Numbered from the stretch's first letter, positions 8,828-17,532 are shown. The stretch is 64,000 nucleotides of DNA from Burkholderia sp. L27(2015) (GCF_009765705.1 NZ_LMUX01000021.1:1364404-1428403); one strand, 5' to 3'. Program-made: numbers and translations. The notes: generated by a model not told the origin, from the sequence alone.

Positions 8828-8901
8828 TTCGTTGCGAAGTTCAGCGAGAGGCTAGGTGAGACTTGACGAGCGGTTTGAATCTGTTCGAGGGGCGAGGCGC
8901 T

Positions 8902-9498
8902 TTAGTTCAGCACAGGCTGGCGCAAGACCATCGAGAAAAGCAGGCTCTTGAAGCCCTCGATGGGGGCCGCGTCACGCTGCGTTTTCGCTAGGAGAATCGC
9001 GCCCTGCATAGACGTCATGATGAATCGCGCGACTTTGTCGCAATCGGTGCTCGACGGCAGTTCACCGCGTTGCACCGCAGCTTGGAGGCAGTACGCGATG
9101 CATCTTTGCACCTCGGCAAATATTTCGACGAGGCGCAGCCGTATCGCTTCACTATGGTCGCTCGCTTCGACGGCGAAGTTGCCGAACAAACAGCCGTTTT
9201 TCGTATTGTTGAGGCTGATTTGCTCGATATTGGAGTCGAGGTACTGGCGTAGACGTTCGAGCGGGGAAAGTGCATCGTTGCACAGCGTCACGTGCATCAA
9301 TTCGCAGATTTTGGCGAAATGGATCTCGATGATCTCGAGGCCAAACGCTTCCTTCGAGGCGAAGTGGTTCGTGAACGACCCCTGCGGCACGCCTGCCGCT
9401 TGGACGATATCTCGCACGCTCGAACCGCCGAAGCCATGTTCATGAACGACCCGCAGGCCTTCGGTGAGTATCTTTGCGCGGTGGGAGGGTCTAGGCAT
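8902..9498 (-). CDS. TetR/AcrR-family transcriptional repressor
   Basis: 198 residues. The N-terminal HTH (about residues 8-50, RDIVQAAGVPQGSFTNHFAS) has the PQGSFTNHF recognition-helix form seen in repressors of electrophile-responsive genes. The C-terminal ligand domain carries a Cys at about 86 (NGCLFGNF), as in NemR/YcdC-like members. ATG 9498 is chosen because an upstream in-frame start would place the promoter and operator inside the gene. The operator at 9511-9526 implies autoregulation. The same operator precedes the efflux operon 6 kb away. Confidence 0.93.
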   Translation of the reverse strand: MPRPSHRAKILTEGLRVVHEHGFGGSSVRDIVQAAGVPQGSFTNHFASKEAFGLEIIEIHFAKICELMHVTLCNDALSPLERLRQYLDSNIEQISLNNTKNGCLFGNFAVEASDHSEAIRLRLVEIFAEVQRCIAYCLQAAVQRGELPSSTDCDKVARFIMTSMQGAILLAKTQRDAAPIEGFKSLLFSMVLRQPVLN

Positions 9499-9507
9499 GG
9501 TGTCCTT

Positions 9508-9537
9508 AATATACGTTCGTCCGTATTGGATTGTCAA
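9508..9537 (-). promoter_or_regulatory. tetR promoter and operator
   Basis: Minus-strand -35 TTGACA (9537-9532), 18-nt spacer and -10 TATATT (9513-9508). The palindrome ATACG-N6-CGTAT lies at 9511-9526 inside the promoter, so binding would block polymerase. It ends about 10 nt before the ATG at 9498. It matches the element at 3553-3582 in layout and in the TCGTCC core. Confidence 0.75.
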
Positions 9538-9614
9538 GACGGGGCATTGAGGGGGCGGATCATCAACGCGGGCCCGTCAGTGCTCGCGCCCCGTAAAGAC
9601 GAGTTGCAAAAGTC

Positions 9615-9666
9615 TTGACTGCGAGCGGCTATGGGCTAATATGTACATATCATGTGCATGTACATA
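9615..9666 (+). promoter_or_regulatory. Promoter and inverted-repeat operator of the RHH/coiled-coil pair
   Basis: -35 TTGACT (9615-9620), 16-nt spacer, -10 TAATAT (9637-9642). A perfect 9-bp inverted repeat TATGTACAT (9640-9648) / ATGTACATA (9658-9666) with a 9-nt spacer overlaps the -10 and the start of the transcript. This geometry suits binding by two ribbon-helix-helix dimers, so the first gene product probably represses its own operon. Confidence 0.75.
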
Positions 9667-9677
9667 GGAGCAAGATT

Positions 9678-9953
9678 ATGGCAGCCGCTACCGAAAGGAT
9701 AGTCGTGCAGGTTACACCGGTGCAAAAACAGGCCATCGCGCATACGGCCAAGCGTCTGGGCATGAATGTGAGCGAGTTGATGCGCCAGGCTGCACAGGGG
9801 TTTATCCCGTCGGAAGACGAGCAGGATCTTAACGCATTGATCGAACGCGTCAATGCCTCTTCGAAAGAGGCCAATGACGCACTCGACGACGCACTGTCAT
9901 TCGTGTCGGAATCGAACCGGCGCATCGCGACGCTGACCGAGGGCAGCCGGTAA
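9678..9953 (+). CDS. Small ribbon-helix-helix-like DNA-binding protein
   Basis: 91 residues. The N-terminus (TERIVVQVTPVQKQAIAHTA, then KRLGMNVSELMRQA) has the beta-strand/helix/helix pattern of RHH repressors, with an MNVSELMR second helix like MobC/CopG relatives. The C-terminal half (about 50-91) is an acidic helix rich in Asn, Ser and Asp. ATG 9678 has AGGAG at good spacing; an upstream start would run through the operator. It overlaps the next gene by one base (TAATG), so translation is coupled. Role unknown: possible antitoxin, mobilisation accessory protein or autorepressor. No relaxase or toxin is recognisable beside it. Confidence 0.75.
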   Translation: MAAATERIVVQVTPVQKQAIAHTAKRLGMNVSELMRQAAQGFIPSEDEQDLNALIERVNASSKEANDALDDALSFVSESNRRIATLTEGSR

Positions 9954-10144
9954 TGGGCGTCACAGACAAAGTGTGGGACGCGCTCACGACCGTCATCAAG
10001 ATGAACGATAAGGTCGTTTCGCTAGCCGGCACTGTGAAGGAGCAGCAAGCCAAGATCGAGGGCTTGACCGAGCGTGTGATCAGGCTCGAAGCCACCCTCG
10101 AATTGATGATGCGCGCCGGTGAAGTAAAAAAACTCAAGGGTTAG
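9953..10144 (+). CDS. Small coiled-coil protein of unknown function
   Basis: 63 residues, mostly a predicted alpha-helix with heptad spacing (VVSLAGTVKEQQAKIEGLTE, then RVIRLEATLELMM) and a Lys-rich C-terminus. It starts within the stop codon of the RHH gene, so the two are cotranscribed and coupled. Its size and charge do not match a known toxin family I can recognise. It may bind the acidic helix of its partner. It converges with the RidA gene, 13 nt away. Confidence 0.7.
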   Translation: MGVTDKVWDALTTVIKMNDKVVSLAGTVKEQQAKIEGLTERVIRLEATLELMMRAGEVKKLKG

Positions 10145-10157
10145 CGCTGAGGACCAA

Positions 10158-10514
10158 CTAAAGCGCTGCGGCGGTCACCGAAATTTCGACCAGCAAGTCC
10201 GATTGCGCGAGCTTGGACTCCACGGTCGCGCGAGTTGGCGCGCAGTCGGGCGCAACCCAGGCATCCCACACGGCGTTCATGCTGGCGAAGTCGGCGTCAA
10301 TGTCCTTGAGCCAGATCTGGGCGGTCAGCAGACGCGTTTTATCGATGCCGGCATCGGCCAAAAACCCGTCGATCTTGGCGAGCACTTGACGGGTCTGGCC
10401 CGCTGCGTCTTCGGTACGATCGGTCGCAGTCTGGCCGCCGATAAAGACCATGCCGTTGTACACCACCACTCGGCTCATGCGGGTGCTTGGGTGGATTCGT
10501 TTGATATCGCTCAT
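10158..10514 (-). CDS. RidA/YjgF/YER057c family enamine/imine deaminase
   Basis: 118 residues, standard length for the family. RidA proteins hydrolyse reactive enamine/imine intermediates to keto acids and ammonia. The Arg of the active site is in CAPTRATVESKLAQSDLLVE at about 95-115, and GQTA with QVLAKIDGFLADAGID are family-typical. It lies downstream of the flavin oxidase genes on the same strand (147-nt gap); those oxidases would release imines, so removal of the imine product is a natural role. It may be in the same transcript. Confidence 0.92.
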   Translation of the reverse strand: MSDIKRIHPSTRMSRVVVYNGMVFIGGQTATDRTEDAAGQTRQVLAKIDGFLADAGIDKTRLLTAQIWLKDIDADFASMNAVWDAWVAPDCAPTRATVESKLAQSDLLVEISVTAAAL

Positions 10515-10600
10515 GGTATTTCCAAGTAAAAAAACTACAGCAAAAAAATAAGGCGAGAGAGAGTCAGTCGAACTGATAGCTGCGGGAGCATGGCCCCGTA

Positions 10601-10638
10601 ACTCGACTCAATTCGACTCGACTCGAGCGTGACTCGAC
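10601..10638. repeat. Short ACTCG-rich direct repeats
   Basis: Five copies of ACTCG/ACTCGA lie within 38 bases between the RidA gene and the oxidase alpha subunit. The stretch can also pair with itself through CTCGAG. No clear terminator with a T-run is visible. Function unknown. Confidence 0.4.
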
Positions 10639-10661
10639 CCGAATCACGAGCGCGTCCTGCG

Positions 10662-12098
10662 CTATTTCGGAAACTCGGCGCGCGGCAGTACCGATCCATC
10701 AGGCGACGGTACGGCAATGGCCAATTCGCCCAAAGTAACTGGCTTGATCGGCGGCCGGATTCGATAATAGCCGACCTCAGGCACGGATTTGCCTTGGCTA
10801 TCGGCCAGCAATTCCGCAACCGTTGTGCCGCAAAAGCGCCCTTGGCAGGGCCCCATACCGCAGCGCGAAAACGACTTGGTCTGGTTCGGTCCGACACACC
10901 CCAGCTTGGCCATCGCTCGGATTTCACCGGCCGTCACTTCCTCGCAGCGACACACGATCGTGTCGTCGTCGGCGGGCCGCCGGAAACCATCAGCCGGCCG
11001 ATAAAGTGTATCAAGGAACGGCCGGATCGCATTGTGTCTGGCCAGCTCCGTGCGCAACGGGGAGGCGGTTGAATCGCGTGTTGCGGCATCGAGCTTACCG
11101 ATGCGGTGTGCCGCCTGCAGGGCGGCCAGCCGGCCCGACGGCTCGGCCGCCAACGCCCCGGCGATGCCCCCGCCATCGCCCGCCACGAAAATATCCGCAA
11201 CGCTGGTTTCCCCCCAACTGTCCAGTCGCGGACGCCAGCACAATTGCGCGTCGTCCCACACGTGATCGACGCCGATCGAGCGCGTGATCTGCGTATTCGG
11301 AATCACACCTTGATGCAGCAAGACCAGCGCAGTCTCGATGCGATTGACCTGCCCAGCCACGGTGTATTCGATCGCTGCAACTTGTTGCTCGCCGAGTATC
11401 CTAAGCGCCTCGACATGCTTGATATGCGTCACGCCCGCGCGTCGAATCGCGCGCAGCAACTGCCACCCTTTGGCCAGATACGAAGGCGAGCGCAACGCAC
11501 CGCCCACATGGCCCAATGCCGTTCGATAGCTGCCGCGCTCGGCCGTGTCGAGAATCGCACGGATGCCCACGCCGGCCCGAATCAATTGCCATGCGAACAG
11601 GTACAGCAGCGGGCCGCAACCGGCCAACACCATGGGCGCCTGCGGCACCATCGCGGACGCCTTCAAAAGCGTTTGCGCCGCGCCCACGCCCATCACGCCG
11701 GGCAAGGTCCAGCCCGGTACCGGGAACGGGCGCTCCTGTGCGCCGCCAGCCAGCACGATGGCACGCGCGGCGATTTGCAGCGTACCGCCTCCGGCGTCCT
11801 GGCGTGTCACGCTGACGCGTTTGTCCTGGCTGATCTGCCAGGCGAGCGTCTGCGGCCAATACGCGACGCTGCTGCGTTCGAAATCCTCGACCAACGCCCG
11901 ACCGCGTAGATAATCGGCGCCGAGCACGCTCGGATCGGCCAAGGGCGAATGGCTGACGCTGCGATAAATCTGGCCGCCCGGATAAGCGTTCTCGTCGAGC
12001 ACCAGCGTATCCAAGCCATGGCGTTGCGCTTCAAGGCCGGCCGCAATGCCAGCCGGGCCGGCACCGATCACCAACAAATCCAAATGCTTCACCGTCAT
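10662..12098 (-). CDS. FAD-dependent oxidase alpha subunit with C-terminal [2Fe-2S] domain (OoxA/HcnB-like)
   Basis: 478 residues. The N-terminal Rossmann motif GAGPAG at about 10-15 binds FAD, and AGGAQERPFPVPGWTLPG is typical of opine oxidase, hydrogen cyanide synthase HcnB and sarcosine-oxidase-like alpha chains. A BFD-like ferredoxin domain at about 383-423 contains CRCEE and SRCGMGPCQGRFC. Start: ATG 12098 with AAGGAG upstream, overlapping the stop of the small iron-sulfur gene by four bases. With the two neighbouring genes it forms a three-subunit dehydrogenase that oxidises an amine or secondary amino acid to imine and keto acid. The substrate is not revealed. Confidence 0.9.
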   Translation of the reverse strand: MTVKHLDLLVIGAGPAGIAAGLEAQRHGLDTLVLDENAYPGGQIYRSVSHSPLADPSVLGADYLRGRALVEDFERSSVAYWPQTLAWQISQDKRVSVTRQDAGGGTLQIAARAIVLAGGAQERPFPVPGWTLPGVMGVGAAQTLLKASAMVPQAPMVLAGCGPLLYLFAWQLIRAGVGIRAILDTAERGSYRTALGHVGGALRSPSYLAKGWQLLRAIRRAGVTHIKHVEALRILGEQQVAAIEYTVAGQVNRIETALVLLHQGVIPNTQITRSIGVDHVWDDAQLCWRPRLDSWGETSVADIFVAGDGGGIAGALAAEPSGRLAALQAAHRIGKLDAATRDSTASPLRTELARHNAIRPFLDTLYRPADGFRRPADDDTIVCRCEEVTAGEIRAMAKLGCVGPNQTKSFSRCGMGPCQGRFCGTTVAELLADSQGKSVPEVGYYRIRPPIKPVTLGELAIAVPSPDGSVLPRAEFPK

Positions 12099-12403
12099 GC
12101 GATGCTCCTTGCTCCGTGCATGCGGCGCACGCGCATGCCGTCCTGCACGGGCGTCATGCAGCCTTGCCGATTGGGCACGCCATCGATTTCCACCAGGCAG
12201 TCGAAGCACACCCCCATCATGCAGAACGGCGCGCGCTCGGCACCGCTCACTACCGTAGTGCGGCAAGCAAGCGGGCCGTTGGCCAGTAGCGCCGCAGCTA
12301 CGTTCAGGCCACGCGGAACCTGATAGGGCAAGCCGTCGATAAAAACACGCACGGTGCCGTTGGCCGCGCGCGGCAGCGTCTTAAACAGCGAATCGTTTTG
12401 CAT
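12095..12403 (-). CDS. Small [2Fe-2S] ferredoxin subunit of the amine/opine oxidase (HcnA-like)
   Basis: 102 residues with the ligand set Cys61-X4-Cys66-X2-Cys69 plus Cys82 (APFCMMGVCFDCLVEIDG) of HcnA/SoxA-type small iron-sulfur subunits. It transfers electrons from the flavin subunits. It overlaps both neighbours: its first codons lie within the end of the DadA-like beta-subunit gene (23-nt overlap), and its stop overlaps the alpha-subunit start. The three products are therefore made together. Confidence 0.92.
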   Translation of the reverse strand: MQNDSLFKTLPRAANGTVRVFIDGLPYQVPRGLNVAAALLANGPLACRTTVVSGAERAPFCMMGVCFDCLVEIDGVPNRQGCMTPVQDGMRVRRMHGARSIA

Positions 12404-13496
12404 AGAACGAGTCCAGAAGAGTAGGGCGATCTGCGCCGAGTATCCACGGCGCGATGGTTTCGCAATGAGCGGCGGCGAGCGTCACGCCGCTGTGACACGT
12501 AGCCAGGAACGCGCCGGGATACGCGGTCGATTCCTCATAGATCGGCAGGCCGTCTGGCGTCATCACGCGCAATGCGCCCCAGGCGCGCACCAGGCGCACG
12601 TTCTTGAGAATCGGAAATGGCGCGATGGCACGGCGCGCGATATCGCCGAGCACGTCCGGCGTGACGTTATCGTCGAAGCCCACGTCTTCGGCCGAGTCGC
12701 CCACCATGACCGAGCCTTCGACGGTTTGACGCACGTAAATGGTCGGATAAGCGAGGAAGGGCTGGACCCGCTCGGTCACCAGAATCTGTCCGCGCAAGGG
12801 CTTGACGGGTGCCGACAGTCCGACCATGGGGGCGAGCGTTCGATTGCCCAGGCCAGCCGCCAATACCACGCGACCGGCGTTCAGCGTGCTGTCGCCCACC
12901 GTCAAACGGAACGCCCCGCCGCTCGGGGTAATGTCGCTCACCCTCGCGTTGGGCGCATACTCGCCGCCGGCCTGTTCGTAAGCGGCAAACAAGGCGCGCA
13001 GCGTATAGAGCGGATTGACGTGCCCATCGTTGGGCGAATAAATGGCGCCCGCGACATCGGGGCCGATGGCAGGCAAGCGCTCGGCCAAGGCATTCCGATC
13101 CAGCACTTCATACTTCAAGCGCGGCTCCGCCTCGAACAAACCCTGCATCATGGCCGCTTTGGTCGCGAGCTCGCCGGGCTGCATGGCGATGTTGAAACCG
13201 CCGGGGCGCTCGAATGCGACCGATACGCCCGTGCGGGCTTCCAGATCGTCGGAGAAATCCTGCCAGGTATCGGCCGAATGCAATGACCAGCGCGCGTAGT
13301 TCGTACATTTCGTGCCCTTGCCCTGCACCCACACCAGACCGAAATTGCCACGCGCCGCGCGCAGCGAATTGTCTTCGCCATCGCAAACGATCACTTTCTG
13401 GCCACGCTTGGCGAGCCCGAAGGCGATCGCCATGCCGACCAAGCCGCCACCTACCACGGCGACATCGTAGTCGGACGTATCGAAGTTCTTCTGCAT
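12381..13496 (-). CDS. FAD-dependent oxidase beta subunit (OoxB/HcnC, DadA superfamily)
   Basis: 371 residues with an N-terminal GGGLVGMAIAFGLAKRG dinucleotide-binding motif at about 16-32 and the C-terminal GLPIYEESTAYPGAFLATCH, HSGVTLAAAH glycine/D-amino-acid oxidase signature. It is expected to carry the substrate-oxidising FAD of the heterotrimer. Its ATG directly follows the TAA of the permease gene (no gap). Its place inside the transporter operon shows that the imported compound is its likely substrate. Confidence 0.92.
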   Translation of the reverse strand: MQKNFDTSDYDVAVVGGGLVGMAIAFGLAKRGQKVIVCDGEDNSLRAARGNFGLVWVQGKGTKCTNYARWSLHSADTWQDFSDDLEARTGVSVAFERPGGFNIAMQPGELATKAAMMQGLFEAEPRLKYEVLDRNALAERLPAIGPDVAGAIYSPNDGHVNPLYTLRALFAAYEQAGGEYAPNARVSDITPSGGAFRLTVGDSTLNAGRVVLAAGLGNRTLAPMVGLSAPVKPLRGQILVTERVQPFLAYPTIYVRQTVEGSVMVGDSAEDVGFDDNVTPDVLGDIARRAIAPFPILKNVRLVRAWGALRVMTPDGLPIYEESTAYPGAFLATCHSGVTLAAAHCETIAPWILGADRPTLLDSFYAKRFAV

Positions 13497-14309
13497 TTAA
13501 TGGTTTCCTACCAACACTTTGTTAAGTCCGTAGATGCGGTCCAGCACCAGCATGGCCACCAGGGTTAGCGCGATAATCGCCGTGGACACGGCGGCCACCA
13601 TCGGATCCACCGTTTCAGCCATGCTCATGTAGATGCGCACCGGTAGCGTAATGGTGGCCGGCGCCGCCACGAAAATAGTGGCGGTCAATTCATCGAAGCT
13701 ATTGATGAAGGCCAGCACCCAGCCGCCGACAAAGCCCGGCACGATCATCGGCAAGGTGATGCGGCGAAAGGTGGTCCAGCGTCCCGCGCCCAGCGAGCGT
13801 GCCGCATGTTCCGCCTCGTCCGCTTGGCCCGCCTGATCCGCGAATCCGGCCATGATGAGGCGCAAGGCATACGGAAATATCAGCAACGCATGGCATGCCA
13901 CGAGGCTTGCGAACGAGCCACCCATATCGATCAGCGTGAATAACCTCAGGAACGCGATGCCCAGCACCACGGGGGGAATCATCAACGGCGAAAGCAGGAA
14001 CGCGTTGATGGCGTCGCGGCCTGGAAAACGGTAGCGCGCCAGGCCCATTGCTGCGGGCAGCGCGAGCGCCGAACTCAGCGTCGCCGAGCACACGCCGAGC
14101 AAGAGGCTGGTCTTGAACGCCGAGGTGAAATCGTCGTCGCCCCAGAGCGAGATGAACCAGCGCAGCGAAAAATGCCGCGTCGGAATCGACAGGAAATCGT
14201 TGGGCGTGAAGGCAACCAGGCACACCACGACCAGCGGCGCCAGGATGAATCCCATGAACAGCAGGTGGAAGAGCAGGGCGACTGCGCCGTTGCGATCGTT
14301 ATTTTTCAT
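13497..14309 (-). CDS. ABC transporter permease, PotC type
   Basis: About 270 residues with six hydrophobic helices and the EAA loop (DEAEHAARSLGAGRWTTFRR at about 170) of polyamine/opine-type importers. ATG 14309 has GGGGTG upstream; a GTG at 14318 overlapping the preceding stop is equally possible. It pairs with the permease encoded just upstream to make the membrane channel, powered by the PotA-like ATPase. Confidence 0.93.
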   Translation of the reverse strand: MKNNDRNGAVALLFHLLFMGFILAPLVVVCLVAFTPNDFLSIPTRHFSLRWFISLWGDDDFTSAFKTSLLLGVCSATLSSALALPAAMGLARYRFPGRDAINAFLLSPLMIPPVVLGIAFLRLFTLIDMGGSFASLVACHALLIFPYALRLIMAGFADQAGQADEAEHAARSLGAGRWTTFRRITLPMIVPGFVGGWVLAFINSFDELTATIFVAAPATITLPVRIYMSMAETVDPMVAAVSTAIIALTLVAMLVLDRIYGLNKVLVGNH

Positions 14310-14314
14310 CTTGA

Positions 14315-15181
14315 TCACCCCAGGCGCCGCGTAAAGCGTCTTTCCACCGCGCGGTTATAGCCGACGATAATCACGACGTTGATCAACAGCAGCACCATCG
14401 CGATCGCGGCGCCTAGCGGCCAATTGAGTGTGCCGAGGAATTCGTCGTACGCGGTGGTGGCCACCACTTTCAGGCGTCGCCCGCCGATCAGCGCCGGCGT
14501 GGCGAACGCGCTCGCGGTCAACGCGAACACGATCAGGCTGCCCGAGAGTATGCCGGGCGTGATTTGCGGCAGCACCACGCGCCACATCACCTTGAAGCGT
14601 CCGGCGCCCAGCGAGCGCGCGGCCTGGCTCACTGCGGGGTCGAGCCGCGTAAGCGAAGTCCATACCGACAGCACCATCAACGGCACGAGCACATGCACCA
14701 TCGCGATCGTCACGGCGCCGAACGTAAATATCATCTGCAGCGGATGATCGACGATGCCAAGCTTGAGCAACAGCGTGTTGATCAAGCCTTCGCGCCCGAG
14801 CAGGATAGACCAGCCCAGCGTGCGGACCACCACCGAGATCAGTAGGGGGCCCAGCACCATCACCAGGCACAGCGAGCGCCAGGGATCGCGCATGCGAAAC
14901 AGGAAATACGCTTCGGGCACGCCGATCAGCACGCACAGTATCGTCACCAGCAGCGACAGCACAAACGTGCGCAGGAAAATCGTGTAGTAGTACGGGTCGC
15001 TGAGCACGGCGGCGTAGTTACGCAGGGAGCGGCTATCGAGGATCCCGCCCAGATTCGCGTCGAACCCATGCAGGCTGAGCACGAACGTCAGCACCAGCGG
15101 CACCGCCAGCAGCAGGCCGAAAAAAAGCGTGGCCGGAGCGGTCAGCGACCAGCCGGCAGCGTTGGTGCGCGCGGTGCTCAT
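14315..15181 (-). CDS. ABC transporter permease, PotB type
   Basis: 288 residues with an N-terminal membrane helix (about 14-33), five further helices and the EAA loop SQAARSLGAGRFKVMWRVVL at about 195. It belongs to the spermidine/putrescine/mannopine importer family. It overlaps the ATPase gene by four bases, so translation is coupled. The heterodimer with the following permease forms the inner-membrane pore. Confidence 0.93.
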   Translation of the reverse strand: MSTARTNAAGWSLTAPATLFFGLLLAVPLVLTFVLSLHGFDANLGGILDSRSLRNYAAVLSDPYYYTIFLRTFVLSLLVTILCVLIGVPEAYFLFRMRDPWRSLCLVMVLGPLLISVVVRTLGWSILLGREGLINTLLLKLGIVDHPLQMIFTFGAVTIAMVHVLVPLMVLSVWTSLTRLDPAVSQAARSLGAGRFKVMWRVVLPQITPGILSGSLIVFALTASAFATPALIGGRRLKVVATTAYDEFLGTLNWPLGAAIAMVLLLINVVIIVGYNRAVERRFTRRLG

Positions 15182-16230
15182 GCGTCCTCCCGCACTGGGC
15201 GCAGCGCGTCGTCGGCCCAGTCGAGGCCCACCGCATCGCCCTCGGCAACGGCTTCGCGTCCGTCATTGGCGAGCAACACGCGCAGTGGGCCCAGGCCGGT
15301 GTCGACATTGAGCACCCAGTGGTCGCCATGGAAGGTGCGCTGTCCGACGCGGCCACACACGTGGCCCGTGCCCGCAGCGGTGAGGCGAATGCGCTCGGGC
15401 CGCAGTGAGAATATGGCGGCACCGGCGGTGGCCATCGCGGCCGGCAACGCGAAACACGTGCCATTGGCACTTAGCACAGGGCCGCCTGCGCGTAGTTCAA
15501 TTTGGCCCTCGACGAGGTTGGTCTGGCCGATGAAATGTGCCGCGAACGCTTGTTGCGGATCCTCATAGACGGCATGCGGTGTATCGATGCGTACGACGCC
15601 GCCACGGTTGAGCAACACCACGCGATCGCTGATGGCCAGCGCTTCGGCCTGATCGTGCGTGACCATCAAGGTGGTAGTGCCGACTTTGCGCTGGATCGCG
15701 CGCAGCTCGTCTTGCATCTCCTCGCGCAACTTGGCGTCCAGGTTCGATAGCGGTTCGTCGAGCAGCAACAACGGCGGTGCGATCACCAGCGCGCGCGCCA
15801 GTGCCACACGCTGACGCTGGCCGCCCGACAATTCGCGCGGATACCGCTTGGCATGCGGACCCAGGTGCACCAGCTCAAGCGCCTCGCGCACACGCCGTTC
15901 GCGCTCGCCGCTATCGACGCGGCGCATGTCCAGGCCGAACGCGATGTTCTGCGTGACTGTCATGTGCGGAAACAGCGCGTAGCTTTGAAACACAATACCC
16001 AGCCCACGTTTCTCCGGCGGAATCGGTGTGAGGTCGCGGCCCTCGAGCAGGATGCGGCCGTGGCTAGGCTCGACAAACCCGGCGATCATTTGCAATGTCG
16101 TCGTCTTGCCGCACCCCGATGGACCGAGCAAGGAAACGAACTCGCCTTGCTCGATCGACAAATCGATCGAGTCCACCGCGGTGGTATCGCCGAACCGCTT
16201 GCACAGATTTTCCAGGCGTAGATAGGTCAT
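15178..16230 (-). CDS. ABC transporter ATP-binding protein, PotA type
   Basis: 350 residues. Walker A GPSGCGKTTT at about 36-45, signature [15 protein letters not shown] at about 133, Walker [15 protein letters not shown] at about 155, and a C-terminal TOBE domain (about 270-340) as in PotA/FbpC/UgpC. It energises the two permeases. The gene follows the binding-protein gene after 55 nt. Confidence 0.94.
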   Translation of the reverse strand: MTYLRLENLCKRFGDTTAVDSIDLSIEQGEFVSLLGPSGCGKTTTLQMIAGFVEPSHGRILLEGRDLTPIPPEKRGLGIVFQSYALFPHMTVTQNIAFGLDMRRVDSGERERRVREALELVHLGPHAKRYPRELSGGQRQRVALARALVIAPPLLLLDEPLSNLDAKLREEMQDELRAIQRKVGTTTLMVTHDQAEALAISDRVVLLNRGGVVRIDTPHAVYEDPQQAFAAHFIGQTNLVEGQIELRAGGPVLSANGTCFALPAAMATAGAAIFSLRPERIRLTAAGTGHVCGRVGQRTFHGDHWVLNVDTGLGPLRVLLANDGREAVAEGDAVGLDWADDALRPVREDA

Positions 16231-16285
16231 AGTGCCAGTGCCATAGCGCGTGCGTAGAGTGTTACCGCCGAAGTTGCTCGGGGTG

Positions 16286-17353
16286 CTACTGCTCGATCTC
16301 GCGGTTCCAGCGCTGCGTCCAGTCCGCGCGCTTCGGGTTCACCACATCCCAGTCCACGCGGATGAGCTTGCCGATCACGTCCGGGCCCGGCACACGAGCT
16401 GCCACCTCAGGCGACAACTGGGTCTTGCGATTGGCTGGGGCCACGCCCTGGCTGTCGGCCAGCAGCGCTTGCACGGGCGGCGACAACACGTATTGCACGA
16501 ACTTCTGGGCGAGCGCCTCGTTAGCCGACTTGTCGACTACGCACACACCCATGCCCAGTGCCACGGCGCCTTCTTTCGGATAGACGAATTCGACCGGAAT
16601 GCCTTGTTGGCGCAGCGCCTGGACGCGGCCGTTGCCCCAAACCGCCAGCGCGATTTCATCGTCCTGGAACAGTTCGGCAATCTTGCCCGGCGACGGGTCG
16701 AACGACAGCACATTCGGCGCGATCGACTTTTCCATGACCTTGAAGCCCGGGTCGATGTTCGTGTCGCTGCCGCCGTTGATTTGCGCTTCGACCAGCAACG
16801 CGTGCAGGCCGTAGGTGTTCTTGATGCTAGGCATCACCATGCGCCCTTTGTACTTCGGGTCGGACAGATCTTTCCACGAGGTGGGCGGCGCCCAGCCTTT
16901 GGCTTTGAACAGGCGCGTGTTATAGGCGATGCCGGTGGCGATCAGCCCGACTGCCACGGCGTTATCGCTCTTGAAGCGGGCGATGTCGTAGAGATCCTTA
17001 TAGACCGGTGCATCGGCCAGCTTGCCGCAGAAACCCAATTGAATGGCCTGATACATCGGACCGTCGTCGAGGAAGGCCACGTCCATGCCGGCCTTGCCCT
17101 TTTGCGCTTGCAGCTTGGCGAGCGTGGTGGTGGAGTCGCCGGGCACGACCACGACTTTTGCGCCGCCATTGGCTTGCGAGAATGCGGGAATCACATCCTT
17201 CCTCAGCATCTGCTCGAACGAACCGCCATAGGCGCCGACGTAGAGCGTGGGCTCATCGGCGCTGGCCGCGCTCAGCGACAGGACCATCGCAGCGGCGGCC
17301 AGACCGAGCTTGCGTAGCGTGGGGAGCAACACCGTAGTGGGCAATACCGTCAT
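16286..17353 (-). CDS. ABC transporter periplasmic substrate-binding protein, PotD/opine type
   Basis: 355 residues. Start ATG 17353 has GGAG seven bases upstream and gives a normal Sec signal peptide (LGLAAAAMVLSLSAASADEP, cleavage near residue 33). The mature part is a class II periplasmic binding protein (TLYVGAYGGSFEQMLRKDVI, VVVPGDSTTTLAKLQAQKGK) of the spermidine/putrescine and mannopine group. It is the first gene of the operon running down to the oxidase genes and is divergent from the LysR gene at 17533. Confidence 0.93.
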   Translation of the reverse strand: MTVLPTTVLLPTLRKLGLAAAAMVLSLSAASADEPTLYVGAYGGSFEQMLRKDVIPAFSQANGGAKVVVVPGDSTTTLAKLQAQKGKAGMDVAFLDDGPMYQAIQLGFCGKLADAPVYKDLYDIARFKSDNAVAVGLIATGIAYNTRLFKAKGWAPPTSWKDLSDPKYKGRMVMPSIKNTYGLHALLVEAQINGGSDTNIDPGFKVMEKSIAPNVLSFDPSPGKIAELFQDDEIALAVWGNGRVQALRQQGIPVEFVYPKEGAVALGMGVCVVDKSANEALAQKFVQYVLSPPVQALLADSQGVAPANRKTQLSPEVAARVPGPDVIGKLIRVDWDVVNPKRADWTQRWNREIEQ

Positions 17354-17532
17354 CGTGATCTCCTTGTCGAGCAGTGTTATGAGTCGAAAACAGAAATTAT
17401 TCACGTCAATGCGGCGCATTATTGGTATGAGACGCAGGCTAATGAGCAGGATCGCTTTCACAAAAAAGCAAGTCAAATCAGATTTTTTGGGTCGTCTATA
17501 CGCAAACGTTATGGCTGGGTAAGATACCGTTT

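Noticed and set aside
10662-13496. hcnABC hydrogen cyanide synthase
   Set aside because: The subunits are related, but they lie in an operon with an ABC importer and an OccR/NocR-like regulator, which fits opine or amine catabolism better.
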